Shown: positions 8,659 through 18,111 of the stretch, piece by piece | Position numbering within the stretch: position 1 is the stretch's first letter | How the letters are laid out: each line of letters begins with the position of its first letter | Assembly: GCF_030316765.1 (NCBI RefSeq) | Contig: NZ_JASZYT010000002.1 | Location: 901,414 to 965,413, forward strand | DNA from: Variovorax saccharolyticus | GTDB lineage: Bacteria; Pseudomonadota; Gammaproteobacteria; Burkholderiales; Burkholderiaceae_C | Direction of reading: 5' to 3' | DNA: 64,000 nt | Notes under the pieces: generated by a model | What the model was told of the DNA's origin: nothing | Databases searched by the model: none | The model's input: the letters and a program-made list of their open reading frames with translations, nothing else | Made by a program: the position numbers and the translations under genes

Positions 8659-11088
8659 GTGCCAAGTCCAGGACAGAAGATTTTTGACGCCGAGTCAGAA
8701 GGTCTCTACGACTTCGTATCGAAGAACGGGCGCGGGCTCTATATCCCGCCTTATCAGCGCGACTACGCCTGGGACAAGACAAACGTCGAGCGTCTCATCG
8801 ACGACACGATTCAAGGCCTAAACGCACTGCTAAAACGGCCAGATGAGTCCATAACGTTCATCGGGACCATCATCGCAATGAACGACTCAAAGAAGTCGAC
8901 CATTAGCCCTCTCGTCAAGAACCAGGTCTACACGCAGGTCATGTCGGTAATTGATGGCCAGCAACGACTGACAACGCTGCTGATGCTGTGCCTGGCGCTT
9001 CTCCTCGAAATAGAAGTGCAGTGGGCTGAGCTGAAGAAGGGAAAGGCGAAGGATAGCGAAGAAGCTCGCCAATGGTTGGAGACGCGCGTCAACGACATGC
9101 GCGGATTGCTTTCCCAGATGCTGTCTGAGCGGCAAAATAACGGCGAGGGTGAGTTCAGGCATTTTCCAAAGATGATTCGAGCGTTTGTCGACACGTGGTC
9201 GTATGAGGCTGACAAGGCCAAGTACGACTCCCCAATTGCTTGGCTCCTGTTCGAGTTCGTGCGATTCCGGGAAGAACAAGAGCCAAACTGGGCGAAGTTC
9301 CCGAACATGCTGAAGGAGACCGCTGAAGGCGCAGCGAATGAAGGGCAGCGCAAGCACTTCATCAAGATGCTGAAAGTTATGCGCGACAAGCTGCGCAACC
9401 TTCCAGGAGATGACGAATTTCCAGAACTGCTTGGAATCGTCCAAGACGGTGACAAGCAGGACACGCTGTTCGGCGAGGAGTTTCCCGAACCGATGACGTC
9501 GGCTCTAGAAGCAATCCTGTCGCCTCAGTTGCTCGTAGCTCAGGCGGCCGCGCTTGACGGCGCAAAGCCAAACCCAGAAGATGCCCGCTCCAAAAAGTGG
9601 TGGGAGGCCTCCACCAACTTGGTTGCCCTGCTCTTTTTTTCGAAGTTCGCACTTGAACGCATCACCCTTGTCGTGGTCACCGCGACAACCGAAGACTTTG
9701 CTTTCGACGTCTTTGAAGCGCTTAATACAACCGGCCAGCCGCTGACAGCTCTGGAAACCTTCGTGCCGAAGGTCGTTCAGTCCGTGGGCATGACGAAGTA
9801 CAACTCTTCCGAGGAAAAGAAGCAGCTAGAGATTGCTGGCGAGTACATCCGGCGGGTCAATCGAGCCGACGAGCGCCAAAAGCGGTCTGCAGACTTACTT
9901 GTCGCATTTGCCTTGGCTGAGCTTGGAGAGAAGCGCTCAAAGAATCTGGCGGACCAGCGCCGCTTTATGCGCGAAGCGTTCGACGCGTATGGCGACCGGC
10001 GACAACAGCAGGAGTTCATTCGACACCTCGCTGAGCTCTCTCGCTTCTTCGACAGTGTTTGGGTCAATGGCGCGGACAAGCCGAAAGTTGACGGACTGCC
10101 GTTGCCGGACCCGGCTGCGCTGTGCCTTCGCTTCCTTGTTGACTTCGGGCACACAATCACTGCCCCCCTCTTGGCGCAATATGCCGCAGAGGTCGGAGTG
10201 CAGAAGGACCCTGTCGAACGAAAAAAGGCGCTCGGTGTCTTCTGCGAAGTGGTCCAGGCTGTGACGGCTTTCACTGTGCTTTGGCGTGCGTCCCGCAGTA
10301 CAACCGACCGCATTGACGAGGTGTATCGGTCCCTAATGGGAGATGGCTCTCCTGAGCACGGTGTGCCCGCTCTCGCCCGTGGTAAGCGCGGTGAGGGGCC
10401 ATTGCCCAGCGTGAAATCGGTTCAAGCGGCACTTGTCGCCCGACTTCAAGCCGCAAGAATTCAGGCTGACGGAAAAAGCAAGAAGTACGGCGCAAACATC
10501 GCAGGCAAGGCGGAGTGGATTGAGAAGACAGTTTCTCAGCCGCTTTGGGAAATCAATGTAACGCTGGCCCGGTTTGTTCTGCTAGTGGCCTTCCACGACG
10601 TTGTTGAAGGGCCCGATGGCCACCTTACGCGGGGCAAGGCCGGTTGCAATCCGACGCTGTCCCTAGATGCCTGGGTTGGTGAACAACTTGCTACCGTCGA
10701 GCACATCGCCCCTAGGACGAAGTCCAACGGCTGGGCGCTCGACCTCTACGGCGACGATGAGTATGAGCGTTTGGGGAACCTGACGTTAGTGCCGACTCGC
10801 TGCAATTCTTCTTTGAGCAATCGCTCGTGGGACCAGAAGCGCTTCTTGTTCGCGGCTCTTTCTGCGAAGACGGAAGGCGAAGCACAGGCAGTCCTGAAGT
10901 CTTTGGCAGAGGCCGGTGTAGACGTTAGCGAAGTCGGTAGCAACCTCTATGCTGGCCAGTATCTGCCCCATGTTCATGCAATCGGCAGTGTGAAGGGCGA
11001 TTGGAATCTGGAGGCGGTCAACGCACGTGGTCGAGAGCTCGCAGACCTGGTGTGGCAGCGACTCGCGCCTTGGGTGGGGATGGTCTAG
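8659..11088 (+). CDS. sspE: SspE-like phosphorothioate-sensing NTPase/nuclease (DUF262 + DUF1524)
   Basis: An 809-residue protein starting with GTG behind an AGGAGA ribosome-binding site. The N-terminal DUF262 domain has the diagnostic VIDGQQRLTTLLML (DGQQR about residues 99-103). The C-terminal DUF1524 HNH-type nuclease has VEHIAPRT (about 679-686) followed by LGNLTLVP and SLSN. This is the domain order of SspE, which reads phosphorothioates through DUF262, raises NTPase activity and nicks invading DNA. GmrSD-type type IV restriction enzymes share the same domains. Position directly after sspBCD makes SspE the better call. Confidence 0.85.
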   Translation: MPSPGQKIFDAESEGLYDFVSKNGRGLYIPPYQRDYAWDKTNVERLIDDTIQGLNALLKRPDESITFIGTIIAMNDSKKSTISPLVKNQVYTQVMSVIDGQQRLTTLLMLCLALLLEIEVQWAELKKGKAKDSEEARQWLETRVNDMRGLLSQMLSERQNNGEGEFRHFPKMIRAFVDTWSYEADKAKYDSPIAWLLFEFVRFREEQEPNWAKFPNMLKETAEGAANEGQRKHFIKMLKVMRDKLRNLPGDDEFPELLGIVQDGDKQDTLFGEEFPEPMTSALEAILSPQLLVAQAAALDGAKPNPEDARSKKWWEASTNLVALLFFSKFALERITLVVVTATTEDFAFDVFEALNTTGQPLTALETFVPKVVQSVGMTKYNSSEEKKQLEIAGEYIRRVNRADERQKRSADLLVAFALAELGEKRSKNLADQRRFMREAFDAYGDRRQQQEFIRHLAELSRFFDSVWVNGADKPKVDGLPLPDPAALCLRFLVDFGHTITAPLLAQYAAEVGVQKDPVERKKALGVFCEVVQAVTAFTVLWRASRSTTDRIDEVYRSLMGDGSPEHGVPALARGKRGEGPLPSVKSVQAALVARLQAARIQADGKSKKYGANIAGKAEWIEKTVSQPLWEINVTLARFVLLVAFHDVVEGPDGHLTRGKAGCNPTLSLDAWVGEQLATVEHIAPRTKSNGWALDLYGDDEYERLGNLTLVPTRCNSSLSNRSWDQKRFLFAALSAKTEGEAQAVLKSLAEAGVDVSEVGSNLYAGQYLPHVHAIGSVKGDWNLEAVNARGRELADLVWQRLAPWVGMV

Positions 11089-11348
11089 CACTTGTTTGTC
11101 CGCAGGCGCGCAATTGGATTGCGGCTTGGTCGAATTCAAGGTTGATGGATATCCGCCCTCTAAATGGCCGACCCAGGTTCATCCTCCTTGGCAGCTCGCG
11201 CACGCCAGTGCGCAAAGCGCGGCTTGCCGCGCGGCGGCGCAGCGGAGCTGCGCCGACTCCCCCGCAGAACACACTCCCACAAGGCCGAAGCGAACATAAT
11301 CCTCTACTTGATTCAAAACTGGGTGACTTCTGCGGTCAGCTGCGAGCC

Positions 11349-11669
11349 TCAGGGGCACCAGTGGGTATTGGGAAGGAACGGTCCACCAACTTCGCTCAAA
11401 TGCTCTTCGACATAGAGCGAGGCTGCGTCGCGCACCTCCATGGCGAAGTCGAAGAACCTGAGGGAGGCGGGGTCGAGGTGGAAGCTCCAGCCAGGGTTGT
11501 AGTCGGCCGGCTTTGAAACGATAGTACCTTGAACTTGAGACTTGCTCGTCGTCGTGCCGGCGACCAGTTGGCGCGCGTGGGCAATGAGTTCGGCATTTTC
11601 TAGGCGGATGACAAAGGGACGCTTGTCCCCGTCCTCCATCTGAAAGTAGGCAATGGCCATCCTCGACAT
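11349..11669 (-). CDS. BP74-like N-terminal-domain protein
   Basis: A 106-residue protein with the conserved run NPGWSFHLDPASLRFFDFA followed by VEEHLSEVGG and a terminal WCP. From memory this pattern is that of small bacterial BP74-related proteins, which share a domain with a Dictyostelium calmodulin-binding protein. No enzymatic motif is evident. An alternative start is the ATG at 11660. It converges on sspE across a 260-base stretch (11089-11348) in which I see no gene. Confidence 0.65.
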   Translation of the reverse strand: MSRMAIAYFQMEDGDKRPFVIRLENAELIAHARQLVAGTTTSKSQVQGTIVSKPADYNPGWSFHLDPASLRFFDFAMEVRDAASLYVEEHLSEVGGPFLPNTHWCP

Positions 11670-12327
11670 CCTGTCTTTCTGTTAAAGATAGCTGCTTATC
11701 GAACTTCGCCGGCCACGGAAGGCTGGCCCAGTGAAGAGCGCGTTCAGTAGTAGTGGTCCTTGACGCCGTCAACGACGGGCCAATGCTTGCTGATGCCGCG
11801 GTCCAGCCAGAAAGCGCTTTAGACAGATTGGGTGCTGCTAGCACTCGCTACACGTTGAGCGATGCAGCTATGCCTGCTCCGTAGCGCCACTCTCGGTTTT
11901 TCGATTACCTGCAGTCAGTCCACCCACCAACTTCGAGGCGGGCGACCTCTCGACTGAAGGCTCGGTGGGCCTCGCTCTGCCGCCGGCCACATCAGCAACG
12001 CTGGCTGCGTGCCGTGGTTTTCGCCGGCTTCCGACCGGCTCCTCGACACCGTTACCGAACCCCGTCGGGGCGGCACCCGTGTGACCGGCCCACGGCGCTC
12101 CAGCCCACTGCCTGATTGCCGTCGCTTGGTGTTTTCGCATGTCGTCAATGAGCACTTTAGAGGCGAAGTGATGCATCGCTAGAGGAAGGGTGAGGCATCG
12201 GCCTGCTCACTTCACATCGGCTTCGGGCCCTTGGCTGTCCCCTTCCTTCATCTGCAGTGCTGGCCAACGCGGACTGTCGGAGGTGAGACGAAGAACGCCC
12301 AACTTGTTAGTGTCATCGACACCCCTC
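11670..12327. other. Intergenic stretch without a supported gene
   Basis: A minus-strand reading frame at 11868-12176 could encode 102 residues. It is rich in Gly, Ala and Arg, has no ribosome-binding site and shows no family pattern. I treat it as chance. No tRNA, IS end or strong hairpin was seen. Confidence 0.5.
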
Positions 12328-14382
12328 CTAACTGCGGCTAGCTTTGAGTTCAGCCATCGCGTCTTGTACGCCGGAGTGCAAGACACGCAGACCATCGTCG
12401 ACAGTGAGATGTCCATACTCTCGCAGGACCGTATCAAGCCTGTCGTGCAAGAGGTGCGCCACCGTGAGGTAGTCGCGTGGATGTCTTTTGAGATGGTCTG
12501 TTGCGATGATGTGGCGAAATACGTGCGGACCGAACCCCAACGTATCCGGCAAATACAGGGCGGTGAGAACCTGAATCCGCTTCCCAAGGCAGTCGGAGCT
12601 CCAGTTGCCAGCGCGCTCTAGCCCGTGCGCTTCGAGGGCAGTCTCTCCACGTGCTCGGCTCTTGTCCCTCCTTGACCAAGTCACGCCCTCGTCGTCTGTT
12701 CGGGGACCTCGGACAAAGGGAAGAAGCAAGTACTCGTTTTTGTCTGCGTCCACGGCATAGGGTCTTGCCTCGGAAAGGTACCGATGAATCCAAGCATGCA
12801 CCGAAGGCTCAACGGCAACGTCGTAGTCTTCGGCCGCAGCACCCTTCTGATTCTTGAAATCCGATGCCATGAACCGCATACGCCAGGCGCCCGAGTCGGA
12901 ACGGTACAGGTTGCCAGAACCGTCCGGCCGGTATGTCATTACCGAGAAGTGACCGACCCGCAGCGGATTGCTGACCAAGAGTTTCACCATCAAGACGTCA
13001 CGAATCCATGCCCGGTAGTCTCTGACGTGCGCGGGCGGCGGTGGATTAGCCTCAAGCGCTTGAACGAGTCGGAGCAGCGACTTCAGGGGATGAGCGCTGT
13101 TCAAGATTGATGCCGCGCGGTTCTGAGAGTCCCGAGAGCGAGTCAGCTTGCCTTCGTTCGTCAGCGCCTTGAGCTGAGCCTTGAGCTTTACGTGGGCCTG
13201 GGCGCACCTTGCTTGCCATTGCTGCTCATTGTCGTTTCCCCCGTACGCGGTGGGCAGACTGGAGGCAAGTGAGGGGTTGTTCCATACCCATCCGCTCTTT
13301 GGTGCCACGAAGGAGATGGCCATCTGCAAAAACGTCGACAGCCCGCGATGGCGGATGTTTCCCGCGCGCCGCCGCTTCCAACTGTTGAATCCACGTATGA
13401 ACTCAGGCACCGCCAGCCACGCAATCGTATCGACGGCGTCATCCGGTATTCCCTGGCCTGAAGGCTTGGGCAGCCGGAGGTAACCGAGGAACTGGCTGAT
13501 ACTGTTCCACGCGACAGCGCCGGTAACGCACACCTGCCCTTCGTAGAGCATAGGCCATTGCACGCGCATACCAGTTCGGTCTAGCGGCTTGAGGCGCCAG
13601 GTGTTTGTCTTGTCAGCAGTTTCCCTTCCGGCATCGGTCTTGAACGCAAGGACGTCGACCCATTGCACTCTGATTCGCTTCGTTGGCCTGAGCGTGTAAT
13701 TCGGAGTTTCGGCCTTGCCGCGCTGGATTCGCTTACCGTAAGCGGTGAGCGCCATCGGCGGCCGCTTCTCCTCGCGAGAATAGCGCGTCCTGCGCAAAGG
13801 AGGGAGTCTCGACAGTAGCGCATCGGCCTCGAAGCCGAGTGCGCCGGCGAGTGCACGAACCGCGTCCATCGAGCAGCTCTGCGGCAGATAGGGGCCGGTG
13901 AGCCAGCGATTCAGGGTGGGCGGCGTAATGCCTGCGCGACGGCAGGTTTCCGCCTTCGAGAGACCGCTCGCCTCCAGTGCAACCTGCAATGCCGCATGAA
14001 ATGATTGGGGCAACGAGTCTGTGCGACTTTGCGCAGCAAACAGCCGCGCCCATTGAACTATCTGCTCCTGTCGGTCCTTTTGCGTCCGGGAGGCTAGACG
14101 CTCCGCATGTGCATCTGAGAAGCGCAGGAAGTGGCCGTCGAAATCGGTCGAGAACTCAGCTCCGACGAACGTTTCTGGCGCGAACGAAAATGTCCGCATC
14201 CAAAGGTTTAACGCTGACGCCATATTGGCCTGTTGCTTCGCGTTCTTGCCTCCCTTGGCCAGCATCTCGCGACCCAGTCGATGCAAGTCCTCATACCGCA
14301 TCGTTGAGCGAGGAGATGACTGGATTGGCGGAAGTGTGGGGACAACTTTGAAGTTCGATGCGGCGGGCTGCTGTGCGAGCAT
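12328..14382 (-). CDS. HTH-tyrosine recombinase fusion protein
   Basis: A 684-residue protein. About residues 130-190 contain a Cro/XRE-like helix-turn-helix (SKAETCRRAGITPPTLNRWL). The C-terminal third has the tyrosine recombinase set: an Arg in NPLRVGHFSVMTY (about 470), HVFRH at 620-624 (H-x-x-R), and REYGHL with the candidate nucleophile Tyr656. It is longer than a normal phage integrase (350-450 residues), and the N-terminal region differs from the typical arm-binding domain. It is distant from the tRNA border, so it is probably not the element's main integrase. A start at 14298 is also possible. Confidence 0.75.
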   Translation of the reverse strand: MLAQQPAASNFKVVPTLPPIQSSPRSTMRYEDLHRLGREMLAKGGKNAKQQANMASALNLWMRTFSFAPETFVGAEFSTDFDGHFLRFSDAHAERLASRTQKDRQEQIVQWARLFAAQSRTDSLPQSFHAALQVALEASGLSKAETCRRAGITPPTLNRWLTGPYLPQSCSMDAVRALAGALGFEADALLSRLPPLRRTRYSREEKRPPMALTAYGKRIQRGKAETPNYTLRPTKRIRVQWVDVLAFKTDAGRETADKTNTWRLKPLDRTGMRVQWPMLYEGQVCVTGAVAWNSISQFLGYLRLPKPSGQGIPDDAVDTIAWLAVPEFIRGFNSWKRRRAGNIRHRGLSTFLQMAISFVAPKSGWVWNNPSLASSLPTAYGGNDNEQQWQARCAQAHVKLKAQLKALTNEGKLTRSRDSQNRAASILNSAHPLKSLLRLVQALEANPPPPAHVRDYRAWIRDVLMVKLLVSNPLRVGHFSVMTYRPDGSGNLYRSDSGAWRMRFMASDFKNQKGAAAEDYDVAVEPSVHAWIHRYLSEARPYAVDADKNEYLLLPFVRGPRTDDEGVTWSRRDKSRARGETALEAHGLERAGNWSSDCLGKRIQVLTALYLPDTLGFGPHVFRHIIATDHLKRHPRDYLTVAHLLHDRLDTVLREYGHLTVDDGLRVLHSGVQDAMAELKASRS

Positions 14383-14431
14383 TGGAGATACTGATAGTTT
14401 CGGTTTGTGATAACGGCTTCGTTACGCGAGG

Positions 14432-14565
14432 AATAACGGCAGATGCGTGGTCGACCTCGGAGCGAGTGGTGGGGTCCGACCGCAGTTCATTCGTAGCTGG
14501 TTGATGAAGACCAGAACGACTGCCGTTATTGGCAATCCCTCGCCTGCGAAGCTCTACAGGCGAGG
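14432..14565. repeat. Inverted repeats in the gap before the HTH-recombinase gene
   Basis: AATAACGGCA (14432-14441) faces TGCCGTTATT (14521-14530). A third ATAACGGC copy is at 14410-14417. A separate perfect hairpin CCTCGCCTG/CAGGCGAGG occupies 14538-14565. They lie in a 658-base gap (14383-15040) without a supported gene, between the divergent HTH-recombinase and replication-initiator genes. They could be binding sites for the HTH domain, a recombination site or origin elements. Confidence 0.55.
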
Positions 14566-15040
14566 CGGTGAGCCAAGGGCGTTCTCAGTCCACCTGACAC
14601 CTATAGCAACCACGCGGAAAGTCTTGCGCTTTAGCTCGTTGCGGCGAAGGGTGAAGGCTGTGCGGCGCACGACCAGTCGGTAGGTTCGGTCGGTAAGCGG
14701 CGCTGCAAGCAGTGCACGTTGGCATCTATAGTGCTCAACGATTGAGAGCTCGCTATATGAGAGACCACGCGCTCTCTAGCGCAGCGCGAGGCGACGCTAA
14801 AGACGTATGGAAGGTCTGGTGTCCAACGCGCGATGAACGCATGACCCCCTTCGCAAATTTAGATGAGTTCGCCCGAGTACCCGGGCGCAGCACCCCAGGC
14901 AAGAAGCAGCGAGTCCGGTCGAATCCCGTCGCTGCACGTTTTGTGCTTGAAGTTACGCCGCTGGGGCTCCCGCATCAGCGGGCTGTCGGACGTTCGACAG
15001 CCCGTATCCGCATGCCGGCGGAAAGCCCGGAGCATGCGAT

Positions 15041-15949
15041 ATGACTGGCGCCAGCATCCATACCGACCGCGACTCCAAGTCGCGGCTACTGGAGGTCCTT
15101 AGGCCGCAGGGCGCCTCACAAATCGCTCAGGAGGCCCTCGCGATGGACTACCGTCCAAACTACAAGGAGCTTGAAGAAGCTCGACGCTGGAAAGAGGAGG
15201 AGGCATACCGTACCTATCACCCGGCGCGACCTGGCCTGAGCCACATGATGCCTCACCTGCTGCGCTCGGGGGCATTCACCGCCGGCGCGCCGAGCGGGCA
15301 CGTCAGCGCGGTCTTTCAGGTTCACAGGCATGACAGCCTTGATGAACTCGTTCACGGACAGGAGGTTAGATACGAAGGACCACAGCTTGGCCAGTTTCAC
15401 AAGCGTGTGCTCCTTGGGCTATTGTTGTTGGCCGCAGGCCGAGACGCCGACGTCACGCTCGCTTTCACCGCCGACGAGTTCCTTCGCTCTGTAGGACGCG
15501 ACGTATGTACGTCAAATGTGAAGGCGCTTCGACGCGTTCTTTCGGACCTTCGCGCTGCCACGTTCACAGTGACAAGGTACGCTGGGGATAGCGGTGAAGT
15601 TTTCGGGTTCATTTCGGAAGCCGATTGGCTAGGTCGAGCGTTCACAGTGACCATGAGCAGACGGTTCGCATCCGCGCTTGAGACGCTTGGACGAACCTAC
15701 ATTCCCATGCATCAGCGAAATCTGCTCGCCGACGGACTTCAAACCGCTTTGGCAGACCTCATATGGGCAACAAAGGGGACCATGATTCAAGTCGCGGACC
15801 TCGCGGTGCTTTGGGGCCGTGAGCCGGTACAACTTGGGCGCGAAATTACACACGTGCTCGGAAAGCTCTGTGCTGCTGGTGTTTTGACTTCCTTTCGACG
15901 ACGCAGGGGGAAGTTTGAGTTCGAGAGAGCCACTAAGCATTCTTCTTAG
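15041..15949 (+). CDS. TrfA-like plasmid replication initiator
   Basis: A 302-residue protein whose central part follows the TrfA layout: MPHLLRSGAFTAG (about residues 70-82), then EVRYEGPQLGQFHKRVLLGL (about 107-126), ADEFLRSVGRD (about 144-154) and LRRVLSDLRAATFTVTRY (about 163-180). TrfA-type proteins bind iterons and open plasmid origins. Short repeats follow directly downstream (15974-16073). A replication gene inside an integrated element suggests that it is plasmid-derived or replicates when excised, as some integrative elements do. No parA/parB-type gene is in the window; a KfrA-like gene is at 35701. Confidence 0.72.
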   Translation: MTGASIHTDRDSKSRLLEVLRPQGASQIAQEALAMDYRPNYKELEEARRWKEEEAYRTYHPARPGLSHMMPHLLRSGAFTAGAPSGHVSAVFQVHRHDSLDELVHGQEVRYEGPQLGQFHKRVLLGLLLLAAGRDADVTLAFTADEFLRSVGRDVCTSNVKALRRVLSDLRAATFTVTRYAGDSGEVFGFISEADWLGRAFTVTMSRRFASALETLGRTYIPMHQRNLLADGLQTALADLIWATKGTMIQVADLAVLWGREPVQLGREITHVLGKLCAAGVLTSFRRRRGKFEFERATKHSS

Positions 15950-15973
15950 CTCTTGATATCTGCTCAAATTCGG

Positions 15974-16073
15974 GGTGAAAGTACCCACGTAGCAGCTTCG
16001 CTCCGTGGGTACTTTCACCTCTTTTCCCCGGTCTCCTGTCGTCAGCGTGCTCGAGATAGTGAAAGCACCCACG
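15974..16073. repeat. Three iteron-like repeats after the replication initiator
   Basis: GGTGAAAGTACCCACG (15974-15989) is mirrored exactly at 16004-16019 with a 14-base loop. A third direct copy with one change, GTGAAAGCACCCACG, is at 16059-16073. The perfect 16-bp stem followed by TCTTTT could end transcription of the rep gene. A third, unpaired copy is better explained by protein-binding iterons. The remaining 16074-16695 holds no gene I can support. Confidence 0.6.
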
Positions 16074-16695
16074 TTCGCGGCCCGCGGAGCCAATGCTGAC
16101 GCGGCCCTTTTGACATCTTTCCTTACCCTTCGCTGCGCTTCGCTCAGCTCGGAGAGCTCATAGGCGTTCGCCGCGAGGCGGCTCTCGGTACCAGTATTTC
16201 AGCCACCGGCTCGAAGCTCTGCGTGAACGTTCTCCACTTGCCACAGGCCTGCGGCTTGGAAGGAGCCCGGATTGCGAGTGGACTTCATCCGTACCGAAGG
16301 AGACTCCGTGGGATACGTGGGTCTTTTCACTGGAAGCGAGTCCAGCGGGACGGATGTTGCGGCGGGGAGCGCTTGCCACCGCAAGTGAAGCATCGGTCGC
16401 GTGAACGGTGCCAATGCCGGCGGCCACGTGAAACAGCCCAGCCCATCGGAGACCTCGACCGGTCTTCCCGCCGGCGCTCGCGACACCGAGGTAGGCGTCG
16501 GCGACCTCAATCGCCCGCTGAACTGGCGCGTGCGCGACCTTTCGGCCGGCGCTCAGGTGCAGGTCAAGGTAAGCACGTCGTGAGGGGCGGAGCGACTTGC
16601 CGGCCGTCAGCATGCGGCCAATTGCGGACCTTCCCGAATCCGACAGAATGTTGCGGTAGCAGCAACCCCTTAACCTATCCTCATCCGCGTCTTCC

Positions 16696-17277
16696 ATGTC
16701 GATTACTGTCCAAGACATCTTGACCAGCGCCGGATTGCGTGAGGCCCTTGAGGCCGGTCTCGATTTCCGACTCTTGGACGAAGGCGACATGGCTGATGAC
16801 TGGTTCCGAGTCGACGCACCGGAGCGCTTCGTCACTGTGGCGCACCAGGGCGCCGGCGGGGTCTTTCTGCTGGGCCAATCCAGTGGGGCCATGCTGTATA
16901 TCTCCTCCGAGGGTCAGGCCGGCATAGTTGCGGCGTCGTTGGAGGAGTTCCTGGGCCTTGGGGCAACGCATCCGTACTGGCAAGACCTGTTGAAGTTCTC
17001 GGGTGGCGGCAAGCTGGCGGAGATGCATCGCTGCGTTGAACTACTGAAGGCTGATGCACCGGACCTGTTGCTGGACGTCGAGGAATCCGTACGTCTCCTG
17101 CGCCGAATGATGACCCTGCCTTCTTCGGAGGCAGCGGTTGCGCTTCTGCATCGGGCTGTGGCGGACCTCGGCCTACTGGTGCGAGTGACCTCGCCTGAGG
17201 GCGACGCCTATGACGGTCTCTTCAACAACTTCACCGGTGACCATCTTCTGCGGTACGCGCAACCGCGGAGCGCTTAG
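16696..17277 (+). CDS. SUKH (SMI1/KNR4)-like protein, possible immunity protein
   Basis: A 193-residue soluble acidic protein. Its central part, FVTVAHQGAGGVFLLGQSS followed by GAMLYISSEGQ and ASLEEFLGLG, has the strand-turn pattern of SMI1/KNR4-like (SUKH) proteins, many of which are toxin immunity proteins. The match is by overall shape only. A copy of the local 21-bp repeat lies 62 bases upstream. The next gene encodes a second protein of the same style. Confidence 0.5.
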   Translation: MSITVQDILTSAGLREALEAGLDFRLLDEGDMADDWFRVDAPERFVTVAHQGAGGVFLLGQSSGAMLYISSEGQAGIVAASLEEFLGLGATHPYWQDLLKFSGGGKLAEMHRCVELLKADAPDLLLDVEESVRLLRRMMTLPSSEAAVALLHRAVADLGLLVRVTSPEGDAYDGLFNNFTGDHLLRYAQPRSA

Positions 17278-17422
17278 GACGGCCGGCAGAATGCGGCCAC
17301 AAGCCGACATTCGCTGCCCTGGTCCAATTCGCTCCGAAGCCGACCTTCGCGGCGGGAATACGACAACCTGTGCAGCTCGGTTGAGCGCCCGACGTGAAGT
17401 GCGTGCGTACAGACTGACCTCC

Positions 17423-18049
17423 ATGAACAATCGGCCGATGACCATTCTGCTTTCCCGCCAGGAAATCGAACGCCAACTCAAGTCGCGTTGGGCTGATGAA
17501 ATTCAACGCTCTCCGAGGTTTTCCGTCTACGTGCCTTCGATGCCTTCGGGCGAAGAAGCAGCGAGGATGCTGCAAGGGATTGAGAAGCAGATTTCCGAGC
17601 CCTTGCCATCTTCATTTGTGGAAGCGGCGATGCAGTGGGACCTCGGGCGGCTTGTACTGGGCGCATTCCCGTTTGCCAGTGACGGCGACTACCTCGCAAG
17701 CCTGCTGAAGCTGAATGCCGCAACCCCTGGATGCGAGTGGTGGGGTGACCGTGATGAATGCGAGCGGCCCGCCGGGTTGTTGGCGATTTCGCACGGCGAC
17801 CCGTTCATGGTTCTCCTCGACACGAGTACAGGGGCCATCTACGCTCATGCGGCCGACGACGGGTCCGCGAACACTCGTCTAGTAGCGCCCTCCCTAGACC
17901 TCTTCCTGCGAGCAGTAGGGACCACCCTCCTGACCCACCATGACGTAGGGAATCGCCAGGAGTTCGTAGACGCTCTCGTCGTCGAGCTCATAGCGCCAAA
18001 AGGCAGACCGTTCTGGGAAGAACTTGCCATGATGTCGGAGCCGGCATGA
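17423..18049 (+). CDS. Second SUKH-like protein
   Basis: A 208-residue product if started at the ATG giving MNNRPMTILLSRQ. The frame is open from 17210, but the upstream part overlaps the preceding gene and looks non-coding. The segment GDPFMVLLDTSTGAIYAH followed by APSLDLFLRAVGTTLL has the same order of elements as the neighbour at 16696, so the two may be distant paralogues. No catalytic motif is visible. It is preceded by a local 21-bp repeat copy at 17293. Confidence 0.5.
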   Translation: MNNRPMTILLSRQEIERQLKSRWADEIQRSPRFSVYVPSMPSGEEAARMLQGIEKQISEPLPSSFVEAAMQWDLGRLVLGAFPFASDGDYLASLLKLNAATPGCEWWGDRDECERPAGLLAISHGDPFMVLLDTSTGAIYAHAADDGSANTRLVAPSLDLFLRAVGTTLLTHHDVGNRQEFVDALVVELIAPKGRPFWEELAMMSEPA

Positions 18050-18111
18050 AGCTCGGCCTCCAACAGCCGTGTCCGACCAACACCGGACATTCCAACCGCC
18101 TTCCCAATCTG

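Noticed and set aside
3539..11088. BREX type 4-like locus
   Set aside because: A PAPS-reductase and a large ATPase occur in both, but pglZ and brxL are absent, while DUF4007 and a DUF262-DUF1524 protein are present, which fits Ssp.
11868..12176. 102-residue minus-strand reading frame
   Set aside because: Gly/Ala/Arg-rich composition, no ribosome-binding site, a competing 77-residue frame in the same place and no recognisable motif.
16158..16892. 244-residue minus-strand frame overlapping the SUKH-like gene
   Set aside because: It is antisense to the better-supported gene at 16696, has high Arg/Ser content typical of a shadow frame, and shows no family pattern.
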